A DNA stretch of 64,000 nucleotides from JBGTCD01 sp041749015 (GCA_041749015.1 JBGTCD010000087.1:23285-87284), one strand, 5' to 3'; shown: positions 45,048 to 53,840, numbered from the stretch's first letter. The notes: generated by a model not told the origin, from the sequence alone. Made by a program: numbers and translations.

Positions 45048-45119
45048 AAGCACAAAAATAGGAAAATTTGGGTTAGGAGGGGGCCATTGGGAAAGCGGGA
45101 TGGTGGAGGTAATGAATAA

Positions 45120-45150
45120 AATAACCCCGGAATAATATCCCGGGGTTATT
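45120..45150 (-). terminator. Terminator behind the SPOR-like gene
   Basis: Perfect 11-bp inverted repeat AATAACCCCGG / CCGGGGTTATT with a 9-base loop, between the stop of the SPOR-like gene (45184) and the start of recJ. The T run is weak, so termination is likely but not certain. Confidence 0.7.
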
Positions 45151-45183
45151 ATGGTTAATTAACCTGAAATGAATTTTAAATAC

Positions 45184-45807
45184 TTAATCAGCAATGACGC
45201 CTTCAAGCACATCCTTAAGTGGCACGCGCACGCCATCTTTGTAAGATACGATCCAGGCATCTTTGACACCCATTTCGCGCATGTATTTTTTAAAGGTATC
45301 AGCCTCCCAATAATCTTTAAACTCCATTAGGGTGATTTTTTGAGCCCCATCAGCATCCTTTTCACCGGCGAAGTTTTCATGCTGCTCAAAGTATTTGCTC
45401 AAATCTTTATTTCTGAAGGCCCCGATTTGCACCCTAAATGCGACGCCTGGGGTGACACCTTTTCTTTGGGGTTCAGCAGAAGCTGATCGCCTCAATTCGT
45501 TAACCTCAGCACGGGCTGCAGCAAGATCACTGCGAAGCTTGGTAAGGTCCTGATTGAGTTCAGAGATTTTAGCATCACGGTCGCTTAATTGCGACTGCAA
45601 GGACTTATTCTCGTTGGTTAACTTGCTGACCTCCGAATTAAGGGACCGGTTGGCAGCCTCTAAATCCTTCAATTGTTCAGGATTTTTCTTGTATTCCTTA
45701 GCCTTCTTTTTCCATTCTTTTCGCTCTTGTTTTGAGAGCTGGGCATAAACATCCGAGCATAGCATCATAGCAAGCAATAAGCCGGATATCAAGGTTAATT
45801 TTTTCAT
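45184..45807 (-). CDS. Secreted coiled-coil protein with SPOR-like C-terminus
   Basis: 207 residues. The signal peptide ends at DVYA and the mature form starts QLSKQ. A long charged coiled coil (about 30-110) leads to a C-terminal domain FRVQIGAFRNKDLSKYF...AWIVSYKDGVRVPL that resembles SPOR domains, which bind denuded glycan strands at division sites. Database entries often call such proteins ezrin/radixin/moesin-like because of the coiled coil; I consider that label misleading. Confidence 0.75.
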   Translation of the reverse strand: MKKLTLISGLLLAMMLCSDVYAQLSKQERKEWKKKAKEYKKNPEQLKDLEAANRSLNSEVSKLTNENKSLQSQLSDRDAKISELNQDLTKLRSDLAAARAEVNELRRSASAEPQRKGVTPGVAFRVQIGAFRNKDLSKYFEQHENFAGEKDADGAQKITLMEFKDYWEADTFKKYMREMGVKDAWIVSYKDGVRVPLKDVLEGVIAD

Positions 45808-45903
45808 GGTTAAAATATTTAGTTAAAAAAATAGGTTCATTCGACCTGAAATTATAAGCAATTAAATACAATTTTTGAAATTCTTCAATATCTAATGCAT
45901 TTA

Positions 45904-47298
45904 TCATAGACTACCAGTCATTTTTTCTGGTCGTACCCATTGGTCAAATTCCTCCGCAGTAAGGTACCCCAGGTTGATGGCTTCCTCCTTGAGGGTAGTG
46001 CCATTTTCATGGGCAGTCTTGGCGATTTTAGCGGCTTTTTCGTATCCGATATGAGGATTTAAAGCCGTGACCAGCATCAATGAATTATTCAGATGATTGG
46101 TGATATTCTGCCGGTGGGGCTCAATGCCCGTAGCGCAATTTTCGGTAAAGGAAAGCGCAGCATCTCCAATCAATCTTGCAGATTGGAGCACATTGGCTGC
46201 CATCATGGGCTTGAAGACATTAAGCTCATAATGTCCCTGCATGCCCCCTGCAGATACTGCTACGTCATTACCCAAAACCTGGGCACAAACCATGGTCAGG
46301 GCTTCGCTCTGTGTAGGGTTTACCTTGCCAGGCATAATGGACGATCCGGGCTCATTGGCAGGGATGGTGATCTCGCCTATGCCGCTTCTGGGGCCGCTGG
46401 CCAGCATCCTGATATCATTGGCAATTTTATTTAATGCTACTGCCAGTTGCTTCAGGGCTCCGTGGGTTTCTACCAGCGCATCATGGGCCGCTAGGGCTTC
46501 AAATTTATTCTTAGCCGTGACGAAGGGCAATCCAGTGAGATTGGCAATTTCCTTAGCTACGCGCTCGCTATAGCCTTTGGGCGTATTGATGCCGGTGCCT
46601 ACTGCCGTACCGCCAAGTGCCAATTCTGATAGATGGGCCAGCGTGTTCTCCAGGGCTTTAATACCATGATCCAGCTGCGAAACATAACCTGAAAACTCCT
46701 GCCCAAGAGTCAATGGAGTAGCATCCATCAGATGGGTACGGCCTATTTTGACAATGTCTTTGAATGCTTTAGCTTTTTGGTCCAGGGTATCCCGGAGTTT
46801 TTTAACACCTGGTATGGATACTTCTACTACTGTCTTGTAAATGGCAATATGCATCCCCGTGGGGAAGGTATCATTTGAAGACTGCGATTTGTTGGCATCG
46901 TCATTCGGGTGTATTGGGCTGGTGCCTTCACCTAATTGACCCCCGGCAAGCACATGGGCCCTGTTGGAGATCACTTCATTGACATTCATATTGGATTGGG
47001 TGCCAGATCCGGTCTGCCATATGACCAGGGGAAACTGATCATCGTGCTTGCCTTCCAGAATTTCATCGCAAACAGCTCCAATAAGGGCACTTTTCTTTTC
47101 ATCAAGGACCCCCAGCGCAGCATTGGTGATGGCCGCAGCTTTTTTGAGATAAGCAAAGCCATAAATGATCTCCAGGGGCATGGTGGCTGGAGGGCCTATT
47201 TTGAAGTTATTGCGCGACCGTTCGGTCTGGGCTCCCCAGTATTTGTCGGCAGGGACTTTTACCTCACCAATGGTGTCTTTTTCGATTCTGTATTCCAT
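45904..47298 (-). CDS. fumC: Class II fumarate hydratase
   Basis: 464 residues, standard FumC length. Substrate-site motifs are GSGTQSNMNVNEV, THLMDATPLTLGQEFSGY and the lyase signature GSSIMPGKVNPTQSEA. It interconverts fumarate and malate in the TCA cycle without an iron-sulfur cluster. A -7 box TAAATTTG (minus strand, 47322-47329) lies 24 bases upstream. The gap to the SPOR-like gene downstream is 96 bases. Confidence 0.97.
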   Translation of the reverse strand: MEYRIEKDTIGEVKVPADKYWGAQTERSRNNFKIGPPATMPLEIIYGFAYLKKAAAITNAALGVLDEKKSALIGAVCDEILEGKHDDQFPLVIWQTGSGTQSNMNVNEVISNRAHVLAGGQLGEGTSPIHPNDDANKSQSSNDTFPTGMHIAIYKTVVEVSIPGVKKLRDTLDQKAKAFKDIVKIGRTHLMDATPLTLGQEFSGYVSQLDHGIKALENTLAHLSELALGGTAVGTGINTPKGYSERVAKEIANLTGLPFVTAKNKFEALAAHDALVETHGALKQLAVALNKIANDIRMLASGPRSGIGEITIPANEPGSSIMPGKVNPTQSEALTMVCAQVLGNDVAVSAGGMQGHYELNVFKPMMAANVLQSARLIGDAALSFTENCATGIEPHRQNITNHLNNSLMLVTALNPHIGYEKAAKIAKTAHENGTTLKEEAINLGYLTAEEFDQWVRPEKMTGSL

Positions 47299-47396
47299 GA
47301 ATAAATCTGATAAATTAGATTCAAATTTAGGAATTAGAGTTGAGTTTTTCTAAACCATTGATCAACAAACATTCCCGAATTTCTAATAGTGGGTAC

Positions 47397-48008
47397 TTAG
47401 TCAGTGGACTCCAGATCTCTGATATTAGCCTCCAATTGTTTTAAATATTTACCATACATTAAATTGTCCAGCCACTTGGCGAACAAGTGTAATAGTGGGG
47501 TAAAAATCACCAATACGACCGTCAATATTATCAGAGTTCGGGGCTCGGATAATGCCTGGTCAACATCCCGGCCATCAGAAGCCATCCCTAAAAAGAAACC
47601 CCCGGCAAGGGAGATGGGATAAACGTAAAGCCCCATGCGCTCCTGAAATTCAATGGCCCTTTTGATTTTAGCGTATACATGCTTTAGGGAAGTGTTTAAA
47701 TCCTGATCAAAGTCAAAAGGCGCTTTAAATAGCCGGTAAACTTTTAGATTGTACCAAAATGCCCAACCATAGGCCAAAACAAGGATACCGAGTAATAACT
47801 GCACCAGAATCTCATTAGATTGCAGAACGATATATAAGAATAGCAGACCGAATATAACTATAAAATAAAGGGTGTAGTAAAGGTTCTGTTTGATTTTTTG
47901 CAGCGGTAGTCGGGACTGTTTTCGGATGGCATCCAGACGTAATTCCGGTGTATCTTCCCTGGAAAATTTTTCTGACTTTAGCTTATCCCATTCTTTTTGT
48001 AAGTCCAT
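47397..48008 (-). CDS. Membrane protein paired with the ECF sigma factor
   Basis: 203 residues with a cytoplasmic N-terminal part (about 1-40), two close membrane segments (about 46-86) and two more further on (about 131-147 and 160-178). Its start lies one base after the stop of the sigma-factor gene, so the two are co-translated. Position suggests an anti-sigma-like regulator, but no zinc-binding anti-sigma motif is visible; the function is inferred from context only. Confidence 0.7.
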   Translation of the reverse strand: MDLQKEWDKLKSEKFSREDTPELRLDAIRKQSRLPLQKIKQNLYYTLYFIVIFGLLFLYIVLQSNEILVQLLLGILVLAYGWAFWYNLKVYRLFKAPFDFDQDLNTSLKHVYAKIKRAIEFQERMGLYVYPISLAGGFFLGMASDGRDVDQALSEPRTLIILTVVLVIFTPLLHLFAKWLDNLMYGKYLKQLEANIRDLESTD

Positions 48009-48009
48009 T

Positions 48010-48483
48010 TTATTCGGGATTTAATGTTTTCATAAGTCCTTCTTTGATGCGATGCAGCCTCACGCCGAGATTATTTTTGGAGAAACCGGCTATAGTGGCG
48101 ATTTCTTCATTAGGATATCCGTCCAGATGCAGGGTGATGATCATCTTGTCGATTTCAGGCAGGCTCTTTATCGCCCGGTATAACCGCTCACTATTCTCGC
48201 CAGGCTCGGCATGGCCCTCCGAAACATCAATACCTTCCAAACCATTCTGATTCAGATTGATCCTGGTTTTCTTTTTAAAGGTCAGGACCGTGTTTAAACA
48301 AACCTTATACAGCCAGGTTGAAAATTTTGCATCCCCCCTAAATTTTGAAAACGAATGCCATGCCTGATATAAAATTTCCTGATGGACATCTTTTTCATCT
48401 TCAGGATGGTCTATATACAGACGAATCACCTTATAGATGATTCCTCTGTTTTCCTGAATAAGGGAGTTAAATTCCTGCTCCAA
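48010..48483 (-). CDS. ECF-type sigma-70 factor
   Basis: 157 residues. Region 2 (about 10-78: DEKDVHQEILYQAWHSFSKF, then FSTWLYKVCLNTVL) and region 4 (about 100-150: LPEIDKMIITLHLDGYPNEEIATIAGFSKNNLGVRLHRIKE) are present with no extra domain. It directs RNA polymerase to a small regulon. The partner membrane gene follows at once. A TraB/GumN gene precedes it by six bases, so all three may be one operon. Confidence 0.93.
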   Translation of the reverse strand: MEQEFNSLIQENRGIIYKVIRLYIDHPEDEKDVHQEILYQAWHSFSKFRGDAKFSTWLYKVCLNTVLTFKKKTRINLNQNGLEGIDVSEGHAEPGENSERLYRAIKSLPEIDKMIITLHLDGYPNEEIATIAGFSKNNLGVRLHRIKEGLMKTLNPE

Positions 48484-48489
48484 AACCTA

Positions 48490-49431
48490 CTAGTTCATCG
48501 TTAGAGGGGTGACAGTATAGCCCTGGTTGCGGAGCAGTGTTACCAGCCCTTCCTCACCAGGCAAGTGTAAGGCACCCACCGCGATAAATTGATTACCTTC
48601 CTGAAGGATTTCAGGCACTACCTCAATCCAGCGATGATTTCTGTCTTCAATCAGGAATGAATTATCGGTGGGGGAAGCTGCTGACAATTCTTCATTGAAG
48701 GCTTGCATCGCTCCAAGATCCCCTGCCAGATAATAGCCCACAAGTCTTTTTTGGGAGAGCCGAGTGTTTTCTTTGTCTTTAATCATTTCCACCAGCTGCT
48801 CTGCCTGCTCTTCAGGGGTGAAGGAGTCGTACAGGATGGTGATTTGCTCCTCAAGGGTTTCGAGGGCTTTCACTGCCTTTCCGGAGGTTTTGCCATTGTA
48901 GGCCAGATAAACATCCAGGGGTAGACCAGGGTATTGTTTCAGGATAGCTTCATTTTCCTGCTGGTTGTAGGTCAGCACCATCATGAGCATCACCACCACC
49001 GGTTTAATTTGGTCCAGAGCCTGTAGGGGCATTCCTGTCACAGCCGTGACCTCTTCATCAATCATTTTAAAATCCTCCTCTGATACCAGGCCGGAAATGG
49101 TAAGGTCTTTCATCATGGCCTGCATGCCCATCATGGCCAGTTTAGTGGAATCGATCACCACCTCTACCACCACGCCATTGGATTTTTCATAGGCGGTTTT
49201 CACGCGAGGGATTGCATTAAAATATTGATCCCCAAGCAGGTGATAGGTGCCAAACAAGTGCGAGGGCTGTGCTAATCCATTACCACTGATCTCGTAAAAG
49301 AGGGTTTGGTCATCCCGAACAGCATCCTGACCATGAGCTTTTGATAGCAGGGTTCCAACACCGAATCCAATCCAGAACAAAAAGGCTATAACAGCGCCTT
49401 TCTTCAGCAATTTCTTCATTTGATTTTTCAT
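48490..49431 (-). CDS. TraB/GumN-family secreted protein
   Basis: 313 residues. A signal peptide or anchor (about 10-35, ending SKAHG before Gln) precedes the TraB/GumN domain: SHLFGTYHLLG near the N-terminus, VVVEVVIDS, and FIAVGALHLPGEEGLVTLL near the C-terminus. Conserved GTxH and GxLH motifs suggest a metal-dependent hydrolase; Tiki-type proteases are distant relatives. The substrate is unknown. It lies six bases upstream of the sigma-factor gene. Confidence 0.87.
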   Translation of the reverse strand: MKNQMKKLLKKGAVIAFLFWIGFGVGTLLSKAHGQDAVRDDQTLFYEISGNGLAQPSHLFGTYHLLGDQYFNAIPRVKTAYEKSNGVVVEVVIDSTKLAMMGMQAMMKDLTISGLVSEEDFKMIDEEVTAVTGMPLQALDQIKPVVVMLMMVLTYNQQENEAILKQYPGLPLDVYLAYNGKTSGKAVKALETLEEQITILYDSFTPEEQAEQLVEMIKDKENTRLSQKRLVGYYLAGDLGAMQAFNEELSAASPTDNSFLIEDRNHRWIEVVPEILQEGNQFIAVGALHLPGEEGLVTLLRNQGYTVTPLTMN

Positions 49432-49515
49432 TTTAGTTGAATTTTTGGTTTTCGGTCAATAAGTATTTCAAAGGCTCAAAAAATTACAAAGCATCAAAAA
49501 AATATTTAAAATATT

Positions 49516-50055
49516 TTATAACCTACTGAAATTAAGTCTTTTATAGAATTCCCAAATGACGATACCAATACTAACAGAAATATTTAGGGAGTGTTTGGTG
49601 CCGGATTGTGGGATCTCCAGGCATAGGTCGGCAAGGTCGATCACTTTTTGATTGATGCCGTTCACTTCATTACCGAATATGAGGGCAAATTTTTCTGAAG
49701 TAGGAATCTTAAATCCTTTGAGTTTTGTGCTTCCCTGAGCCTGTTCCACTGCAATGACTTTGTACCCGCTTTCTTTTAATTGATTCACCAATTGAGTGCA
49801 ATCCTCATGGTAGGACCAGGGCACGGAGTCCGTTGCTCCTAAGGCCGTCTTGTGGATTTCTCGGTGTGGGGGGGTACCGGTGATACCACAAAGATATATA
49901 TGCGCAGTGCGAAAGGCATCAGCGGTACGAAAGGCCGCCCCTACATTATTCAGGCTTCTGACATCATCTAATATGATACAAACAGGTAACTTTTCCGCCT
50001 TGGCGTAAGCCTCAGGTGAAAGGCGGTTAAGCTCCTCTAATTTTAATTTTTTCAT
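49516..50055 (-). CDS. TrmH/SpoU-family RNA 2'-O-methyltransferase
   Basis: 179 residues from ATG 50055, chosen because the conserved domain begins just after it and a longer start would overlap mutS. The SPOUT knot is seen in ILDDVRSLNNVGAAFRTADAF, LIFGNEVNGINQ and EIPQSGTKHSLNISVSIGI. It methylates ribose 2'-OH in tRNA or rRNA with S-adenosylmethionine; the site is not predictable. It is divergent from mutS. Confidence 0.92.
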   Translation of the reverse strand: MKKLKLEELNRLSPEAYAKAEKLPVCIILDDVRSLNNVGAAFRTADAFRTAHIYLCGITGTPPHREIHKTALGATDSVPWSYHEDCTQLVNQLKESGYKVIAVEQAQGSTKLKGFKIPTSEKFALIFGNEVNGINQKVIDLADLCLEIPQSGTKHSLNISVSIGIVIWEFYKRLNFSRL

Positions 50056-50093
50056 GCCCTGCAAGATTTCAAATTTATGATAAAACTTCCAAA

Positions 50094-50124
50094 TTGCATA
50101 AAGATGGTAAAAGGCCCATCTTTG
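50094..50124 (+). promoter_or_regulatory. Candidate promoter of mutS
   Basis: TTG at 50094-50096 and CATCTTTG at 50117-50124 (one mismatch to TAnnTTTG), 20 bases apart. The box ends seven bases before the mutS ATG, implying a very short leader. Confidence 0.4.
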
Positions 50125-50131
50125 TAGACCC

Positions 50132-52735
50132 ATGGCAGCTAAGGCAAGCAATGAAACCCCCCTCATGAAACAATTTCTGGCTATTAAGTCCAGATATCCG
50201 GGTGCTTTATTGCTGTTTAGAGTAGGTGATTTTTACGAAACTTTCGGGGAAGATGCCATAACGGCAAGCAAAGTCCTGGACATCGTACTGACTAAGAGAG
50301 CCAATGGGGCGGCTTCCCATGTCGAGCTTGCCGGATTTCCACACCATGCCCTTGATTCCTACCTGCCAAAGCTGGTCAGGGCTGGTCATAGGGTAGCCAT
50401 TTGCGACCAGCTGGAAGACCCAAGGATGGTGAAGGGAATCGTAAAAAGAGGCGTTACGGAATTGGTAACACCGGGCCTTTCATTCAATGACAATGTGCTG
50501 GAAAAAAGACATAATAATTATCTGGCATCCATTCATATTGAGGAAAATAATGCAGGAGTGGCCTTTCTTGATCTTTCCACCGGGGAATTTCTCACAGCCC
50601 AGGGTGGTTTGGATTATTTGGATAAGTTGCTGCAAAGCTTTCAGCCTTCTGAAGTTCTTTATAGCAGGAGTTTGCGCAAAACTTTAGCGCCCCAGCTCGA
50701 TGAAAAATTCAATACCTATTGTCTTGATGAGTGGATTTATGCTTATGATTTTGCTTATGAAAAGCTAACCGGGCATTTTAAGACCGCTAACCTGAAAGGG
50801 TTTGGGATTGAGGCACTACAATTGGGGATTGTAGCGGCCGGAGCGATCATGCATTACCTCGAAGAGACCGAGCACCATGAGAAGGCCCATATTGGCAACA
50901 TCTCCAGAATCGAAGAGGAGCGGTATGTCTGGCTGGATAAATTCACCATCAGAAACCTGGAATTATTGCGCCCCCAACAGGATGGCGGGGTGCCTTTGGT
51001 GGATATCCTGGACAAAACGGTAACCCCGATGGGCAGTCGGCTGATGAAAAAATGGATCGTGCTGCCCTTGAAAGATTCAGAGATGATTAAAGAAAGACAG
51101 GTGATCGTAAAACACCTGGTGGAAGATGAGGCCCTAAATAAAAAATTTTTAGATGCCTTAAAGCAGATCGGTGATTTGGAGCGGCTCATCTCCAAAGTAG
51201 CCGTGCAGCGCATTAATCCCAGGGAGATGATCCACCTCAAAAATGCTTTAAAAAATAGCCTTCCCGTCAAAGAAATGCTTTTGAAGTCAGGGGTGGAGCA
51301 GTTTAAAAAGCTCGGTGATCAGATCCATTCCTGCGAATTTCTGCTCGAAAAAATAGAAAAGGAGTTAAAAGAGGAGGTGCCCATCCACTCCAATCAAGGG
51401 GGCCTTATTCAGGATGGGATTCATGAGGAGTTGGATGCCCTCCGAAAAATTGCTTATTCAGGCAAAGACTACCTGGTGCAGATACAGCAGCGGGAAGTTA
51501 AAAATACAGGGATCACCTCCCTCAAAGTGGCCTACAACAAAGTGTTTGGTTATTACCTGGAAGTCAGCAATGCACACAAGACCAAGGTGCCGACGGAGTG
51601 GATAAGGAAGCAAACCTTGGTAAACGCAGAGCGGTATATAACAGAAGAGCTCAAAGAATATGAAGAAAAAATATTGACCGCTGAAGACAAGCTGGTTGTG
51701 ATTGAGCAGCGGTTATTTCAGGAGATCGTGACTTATGCAGGGGATTATGTAGTCCAGGTCCAGGAAAATGCCCGCGTTTTGGCCAAGCTGGATTGCCTGG
51801 TAAGCTTTGCCGGAGTGGCCCTGAGCAATGGCTATGGATGCCCGGAGGTGCATGACCGGACGGATATCGTGATCAAAGATGGGAGGCATCCGGTTATTGA
51901 GCAGCAGTTGCCTCCGGGGGAGACCTACGTACCCAATGACGTGGAACTCAATAACCAGGAGCAACAGATCATGATCATCACTGGGCCTAATATGGCTGGT
52001 AAATCGGCCCTCCTCCGGCAAACGGCTTTAATTGTCCTGATGGCTCAGATGGGCTCATTCGTGCCAGCCTCTACGGCAGCCATAGGCATGGTCGACAAGG
52101 TCTTTACCAGGGTGGGCGCTTCGGATAACCTCTCTCGTGGGGAGTCAACCTTTATGGTAGAGATGACCGAAACAGCCAGCATTCTCAATAACCTGAGCGA
52201 CAGAAGTCTTTTGCTCATGGATGAAATTGGTAGAGGCACCAGTACTTATGACGGGGTGTCCATAGCATGGGCGATTGTGGAGTACCTGCATAACCACCCC
52301 CAGTACAGGGGCAAAACGCTTTTTGCCACGCACTATCATGAGTTAAATCAGCTCACCAATGATCTGGAAAGGGTGAGGAATTTCAATGTTTCGGTGAAGG
52401 AATCAGGAGAAAAAATCCTTTTTCTGCGGAAGCTAAAGCCGGGAGGCTCCGAGCATAGTTTCGGTATTCATGTGGCGCAATTGGCAGGGATGCCGCGGCA
52501 AGTAGTGCTTAGAGCCCATGAGATAATGCGATTTCTGGAGGGTAAAAAGGAAAGAAAGCTCTCCCCGAAAGACGCGCCAAAGCAATTTCAATTAAGTCTG
52601 TTTGAGGAGGATCCAGCGGTGAAAGAGATTCTTGCCCAAATTGAAGACCTGGACATCAACACCCTATCTCCGGTGGAGGCATTACTAAAGCTCAATGAGC
52701 TCAAGGGGGTGGTGAAATCCAGAAACAAGAAATAA
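50132..52735 (+). CDS. mutS: DNA mismatch repair protein MutS
   Basis: 867 residues. The mismatch-reading Phe34-X-Glu36 (GDFYETFG), the connector and lever domains, and the ATPase domain with Walker A GPNMAGKS (618-625), LLMDEIGRGTSTYDG and THYHEL are complete. The C-terminus carries a helical tail typical of full-length MutS. It recognises mispairs and recruits MutL. Start 50132 gives MAAKASNETPLMKQF, a normal N-terminus. tRNA-Gly follows. Confidence 0.98.
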   Translation: MAAKASNETPLMKQFLAIKSRYPGALLLFRVGDFYETFGEDAITASKVLDIVLTKRANGAASHVELAGFPHHALDSYLPKLVRAGHRVAICDQLEDPRMVKGIVKRGVTELVTPGLSFNDNVLEKRHNNYLASIHIEENNAGVAFLDLSTGEFLTAQGGLDYLDKLLQSFQPSEVLYSRSLRKTLAPQLDEKFNTYCLDEWIYAYDFAYEKLTGHFKTANLKGFGIEALQLGIVAAGAIMHYLEETEHHEKAHIGNISRIEEERYVWLDKFTIRNLELLRPQQDGGVPLVDILDKTVTPMGSRLMKKWIVLPLKDSEMIKERQVIVKHLVEDEALNKKFLDALKQIGDLERLISKVAVQRINPREMIHLKNALKNSLPVKEMLLKSGVEQFKKLGDQIHSCEFLLEKIEKELKEEVPIHSNQGGLIQDGIHEELDALRKIAYSGKDYLVQIQQREVKNTGITSLKVAYNKVFGYYLEVSNAHKTKVPTEWIRKQTLVNAERYITEELKEYEEKILTAEDKLVVIEQRLFQEIVTYAGDYVVQVQENARVLAKLDCLVSFAGVALSNGYGCPEVHDRTDIVIKDGRHPVIEQQLPPGETYVPNDVELNNQEQQIMIITGPNMAGKSALLRQTALIVLMAQMGSFVPASTAAIGMVDKVFTRVGASDNLSRGESTFMVEMTETASILNNLSDRSLLLMDEIGRGTSTYDGVSIAWAIVEYLHNHPQYRGKTLFATHYHELNQLTNDLERVRNFNVSVKESGEKILFLRKLKPGGSEHSFGIHVAQLAGMPRQVVLRAHEIMRFLEGKKERKLSPKDAPKQFQLSLFEEDPAVKEILAQIEDLDINTLSPVEALLKLNELKGVVKSRNKK

Positions 52736-52788
52736 TTCAAGCTTTAATCAAGACTGGCTGAGGGTAGTTAAAAAATATTGTCCTTGCA

Positions 52789-52818
52789 TTGTAAATCCAT
52801 CAGTCTTCTTTAAATTTG
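52789..52818 (+). promoter_or_regulatory. Promoter of tRNA-Gly
   Basis: TTG at 52789-52791, a 19-base spacer and an exact TAAATTTG at 52811-52818: the best match to the Bacteroidetes consensus in the window. Transcription would begin about 12 bases before the tRNA. Confidence 0.75.
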
Positions 52819-52836
52819 CACTCCGCTTTATAAAAA

Positions 52837-52909
52837 GCGAGAATAGCTCAGCTGGTAGAGCACGACCGTGCCAAGGTCGGGGTCGCGGGTTCGAATCCCG
52901 TTTCTCGCT
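52837..52909 (+). tRNA. tRNA-Gly (anticodon GCC)
   Basis: A 73-nt cloverleaf: acceptor GCGAGAA/TTCTCGC, anticodon stem CGACC/GGTCG around the loop GTGCCAA with anticodon GCC, T arm GCGGG-TTCGAAT-CCCGT and discriminator T. CCA is not encoded. Confidence 0.97.
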
Positions 52910-52913
52910 CAAC

Positions 52914-52951
52914 AAACAAAAATGGGTGAGTCAAAGCTCACTATTTTTGTT
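52914..52951 (+). terminator. Terminator-like hairpin after tRNA-Gly
   Basis: Long inverted repeat from AAACAAAAA...GGTGAG to CTCACT...TTTTTGTTT with a short loop; the arm ends in a T-rich run. It would separate tRNA-Gly from the GIY-YIG gene and tRNA-Leu. Confidence 0.6.
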
Positions 52952-52954
52952 TAT

Positions 52955-52997
52955 GCCGGGATGGTGGAACCTGCCTGCCGGGAGGCAGGTTGGTAGA
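52955..52997 (+). pseudogene. 5' fragment of tRNA-Leu split by a palindrome
   Basis: Bases 52955-52969 and 52990-52997 together repeat the first 23 nt of the tRNA-Leu at 53250 without a mismatch; four more identical bases lie upstream (52951-52954 and 53246-53249). Between them, at the D-loop, sits a perfect 20-base palindrome (52970-52989, arms CCTGCCT/AGGCAGG), inserted with no target duplication. The rest of the tRNA is missing, so it cannot fold. Confidence 0.85.
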
Positions 52998-53008
52998 TAA
53001 ACTATTAG

Positions 53009-53245
53009 ATGTATTTTATTTATGCCATAAAAAGCAATAGCAGAAATTACATTTACGTAGGTATAACAAATAGTCTGAAACGCAGGCTTGTTGAACACAA
53101 CGAGGGAAAAAATAAAACAACAAAACCTTACGGACCTTTTGAGCTAATATATTTTGAAGAAGCCAATAACAGGCTTAAAGCCAGAGAAAGGGAAAAATAT
53201 TTGAAAAGTGGGGTAGGAAAGGAATTTTTGAAATCGTTGATTTAA
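53009..53245 (+). CDS. Small GIY-YIG nuclease-domain protein
   Basis: 78 residues of the UPF0213-like GIY-YIG type: FIYAIKS and YIYVGITNS stand for the GIY and YIG strands, with LKRRLVEHN providing the catalytic Arg and EAREKEKYL-like helix (AREREKYLKS) after it. These small domains resemble the nuclease half of homing endonucleases; the biological role of the stand-alone forms is unknown. It lies between a 5' tRNA-Leu fragment and the complete tRNA-Leu, ending four bases before the latter. Confidence 0.9.
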   Translation: MYFIYAIKSNSRNYIYVGITNSLKRRLVEHNEGKNKTTKPYGPFELIYFEEANNRLKAREREKYLKSGVGKEFLKSLI

Positions 53246-53249
53246 TTAT

Positions 53250-53334
53250 GCCGGGATGGTGGAATTGGTAGACACGCAAGACTTAAAATCTTGTGACCAT
53301 TATGGTCGTGCGGGTTCAAGTCCCGCTCCTGGTA
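53250..53334 (+). tRNA. tRNA-Leu (anticodon TAA)
   Basis: 85 nt with a long variable arm (GTGACCATTATGGTCGT region), acceptor GCCGGGA pairing with TCCTGGT (two G-U pairs), anticodon stem CAAGA/TCTTG around CTTAAAA with anticodon TAA, and T arm GCGGG-TTCAAGT-CCCGC. Discriminator A; CCA not encoded. It reads UUA codons. Confidence 0.97.
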
Positions 53335-53350
53335 CAAAAGCAACACCAAA

Positions 53351-53377
53351 CTGGTCGTAGCGAGAGGCTACGACCAG
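53351..53377. repeat. REP hairpin 17 bases after tRNA-Leu
   Basis: 11-bp inverted repeat CTGGTCGTAGC / GCTACGACCAG. It matches the hairpin at 15119-15141 except for one base in the loop-proximal part of the right arm, so it is a remote member of the family served by the transposase at 14561. It may act as the tRNA terminator. Confidence 0.8.
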
Positions 53378-53447
53378 AGTAGTTTTATGATTTTTCGGAT
53401 CCTTTTTTTCGAATTATTGGCTATATTAACTCCATAAATTCGCTTGC

Positions 53448-53840
53448 ATGAAACTCACACATCTGTTTTTAATTCTTTTGGTAGGATTTGGAATTTGTCA
53501 ATCCTGCAATAACAATCCCCGGGAAGGGGCTGTACTTCAGCATAACGTTTATTTTTATCTTAAGACGGACCTTACCGAAGCGCAAAAAAAGGAAGTACTG
53601 GAAGGTATCAGGCACCTATTGACCATTGAAGGCATCCTGTACTCTGAGATCGGTAAGCCTGCAGCCACACCCCCAAGAGCGGTCGTTGACCATGATTTTG
53701 ATTTTGTAATTTATACCTGGTTTACTTCAATGGAAAAGTATAAGGCCTATGATAAGGACCCCATTCACGATCAATTCAGGGAGAATTTTAGCGACTATTT
53801 CGAAAAGGTGATCATCTACGATGCCGATCTATTTGATTGA
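53448..53840 (+). CDS. Dabb-type (stress-responsive A/B barrel) lipoprotein
   Basis: 130 residues with a lipobox-like end (GICQSC, Cys20). The dimeric alpha/beta-barrel (Dabb) pattern is clear: LQHNVYFYLKTDLTEAQKKE, DFDFVIYTWFTSMEKYKAYD and HDQFRENFSDYFEKVIIYD. Plant relatives are stress-induced or act as cyclases; bacterial ones are unassigned. It lies 112 bases upstream of the cryptochrome gene in the same direction. Confidence 0.85.
   Translation: MKLTHLFLILLVGFGICQSCNNNPREGAVLQHNVYFYLKTDLTEAQKKEVLEGIRHLLTIEGILYSEIGKPAATPPRAVVDHDFDFVIYTWFTSMEKYKAYDKDPIHDQFRENFSDYFEKVIIYDADLFD

Noticed and set aside
49516..50166. Longer form of the TrmH methyltransferase
   Set aside because: It would overlap the start of mutS, and its N-terminal 37 residues do not resemble the family; ATG 50055 fits better.
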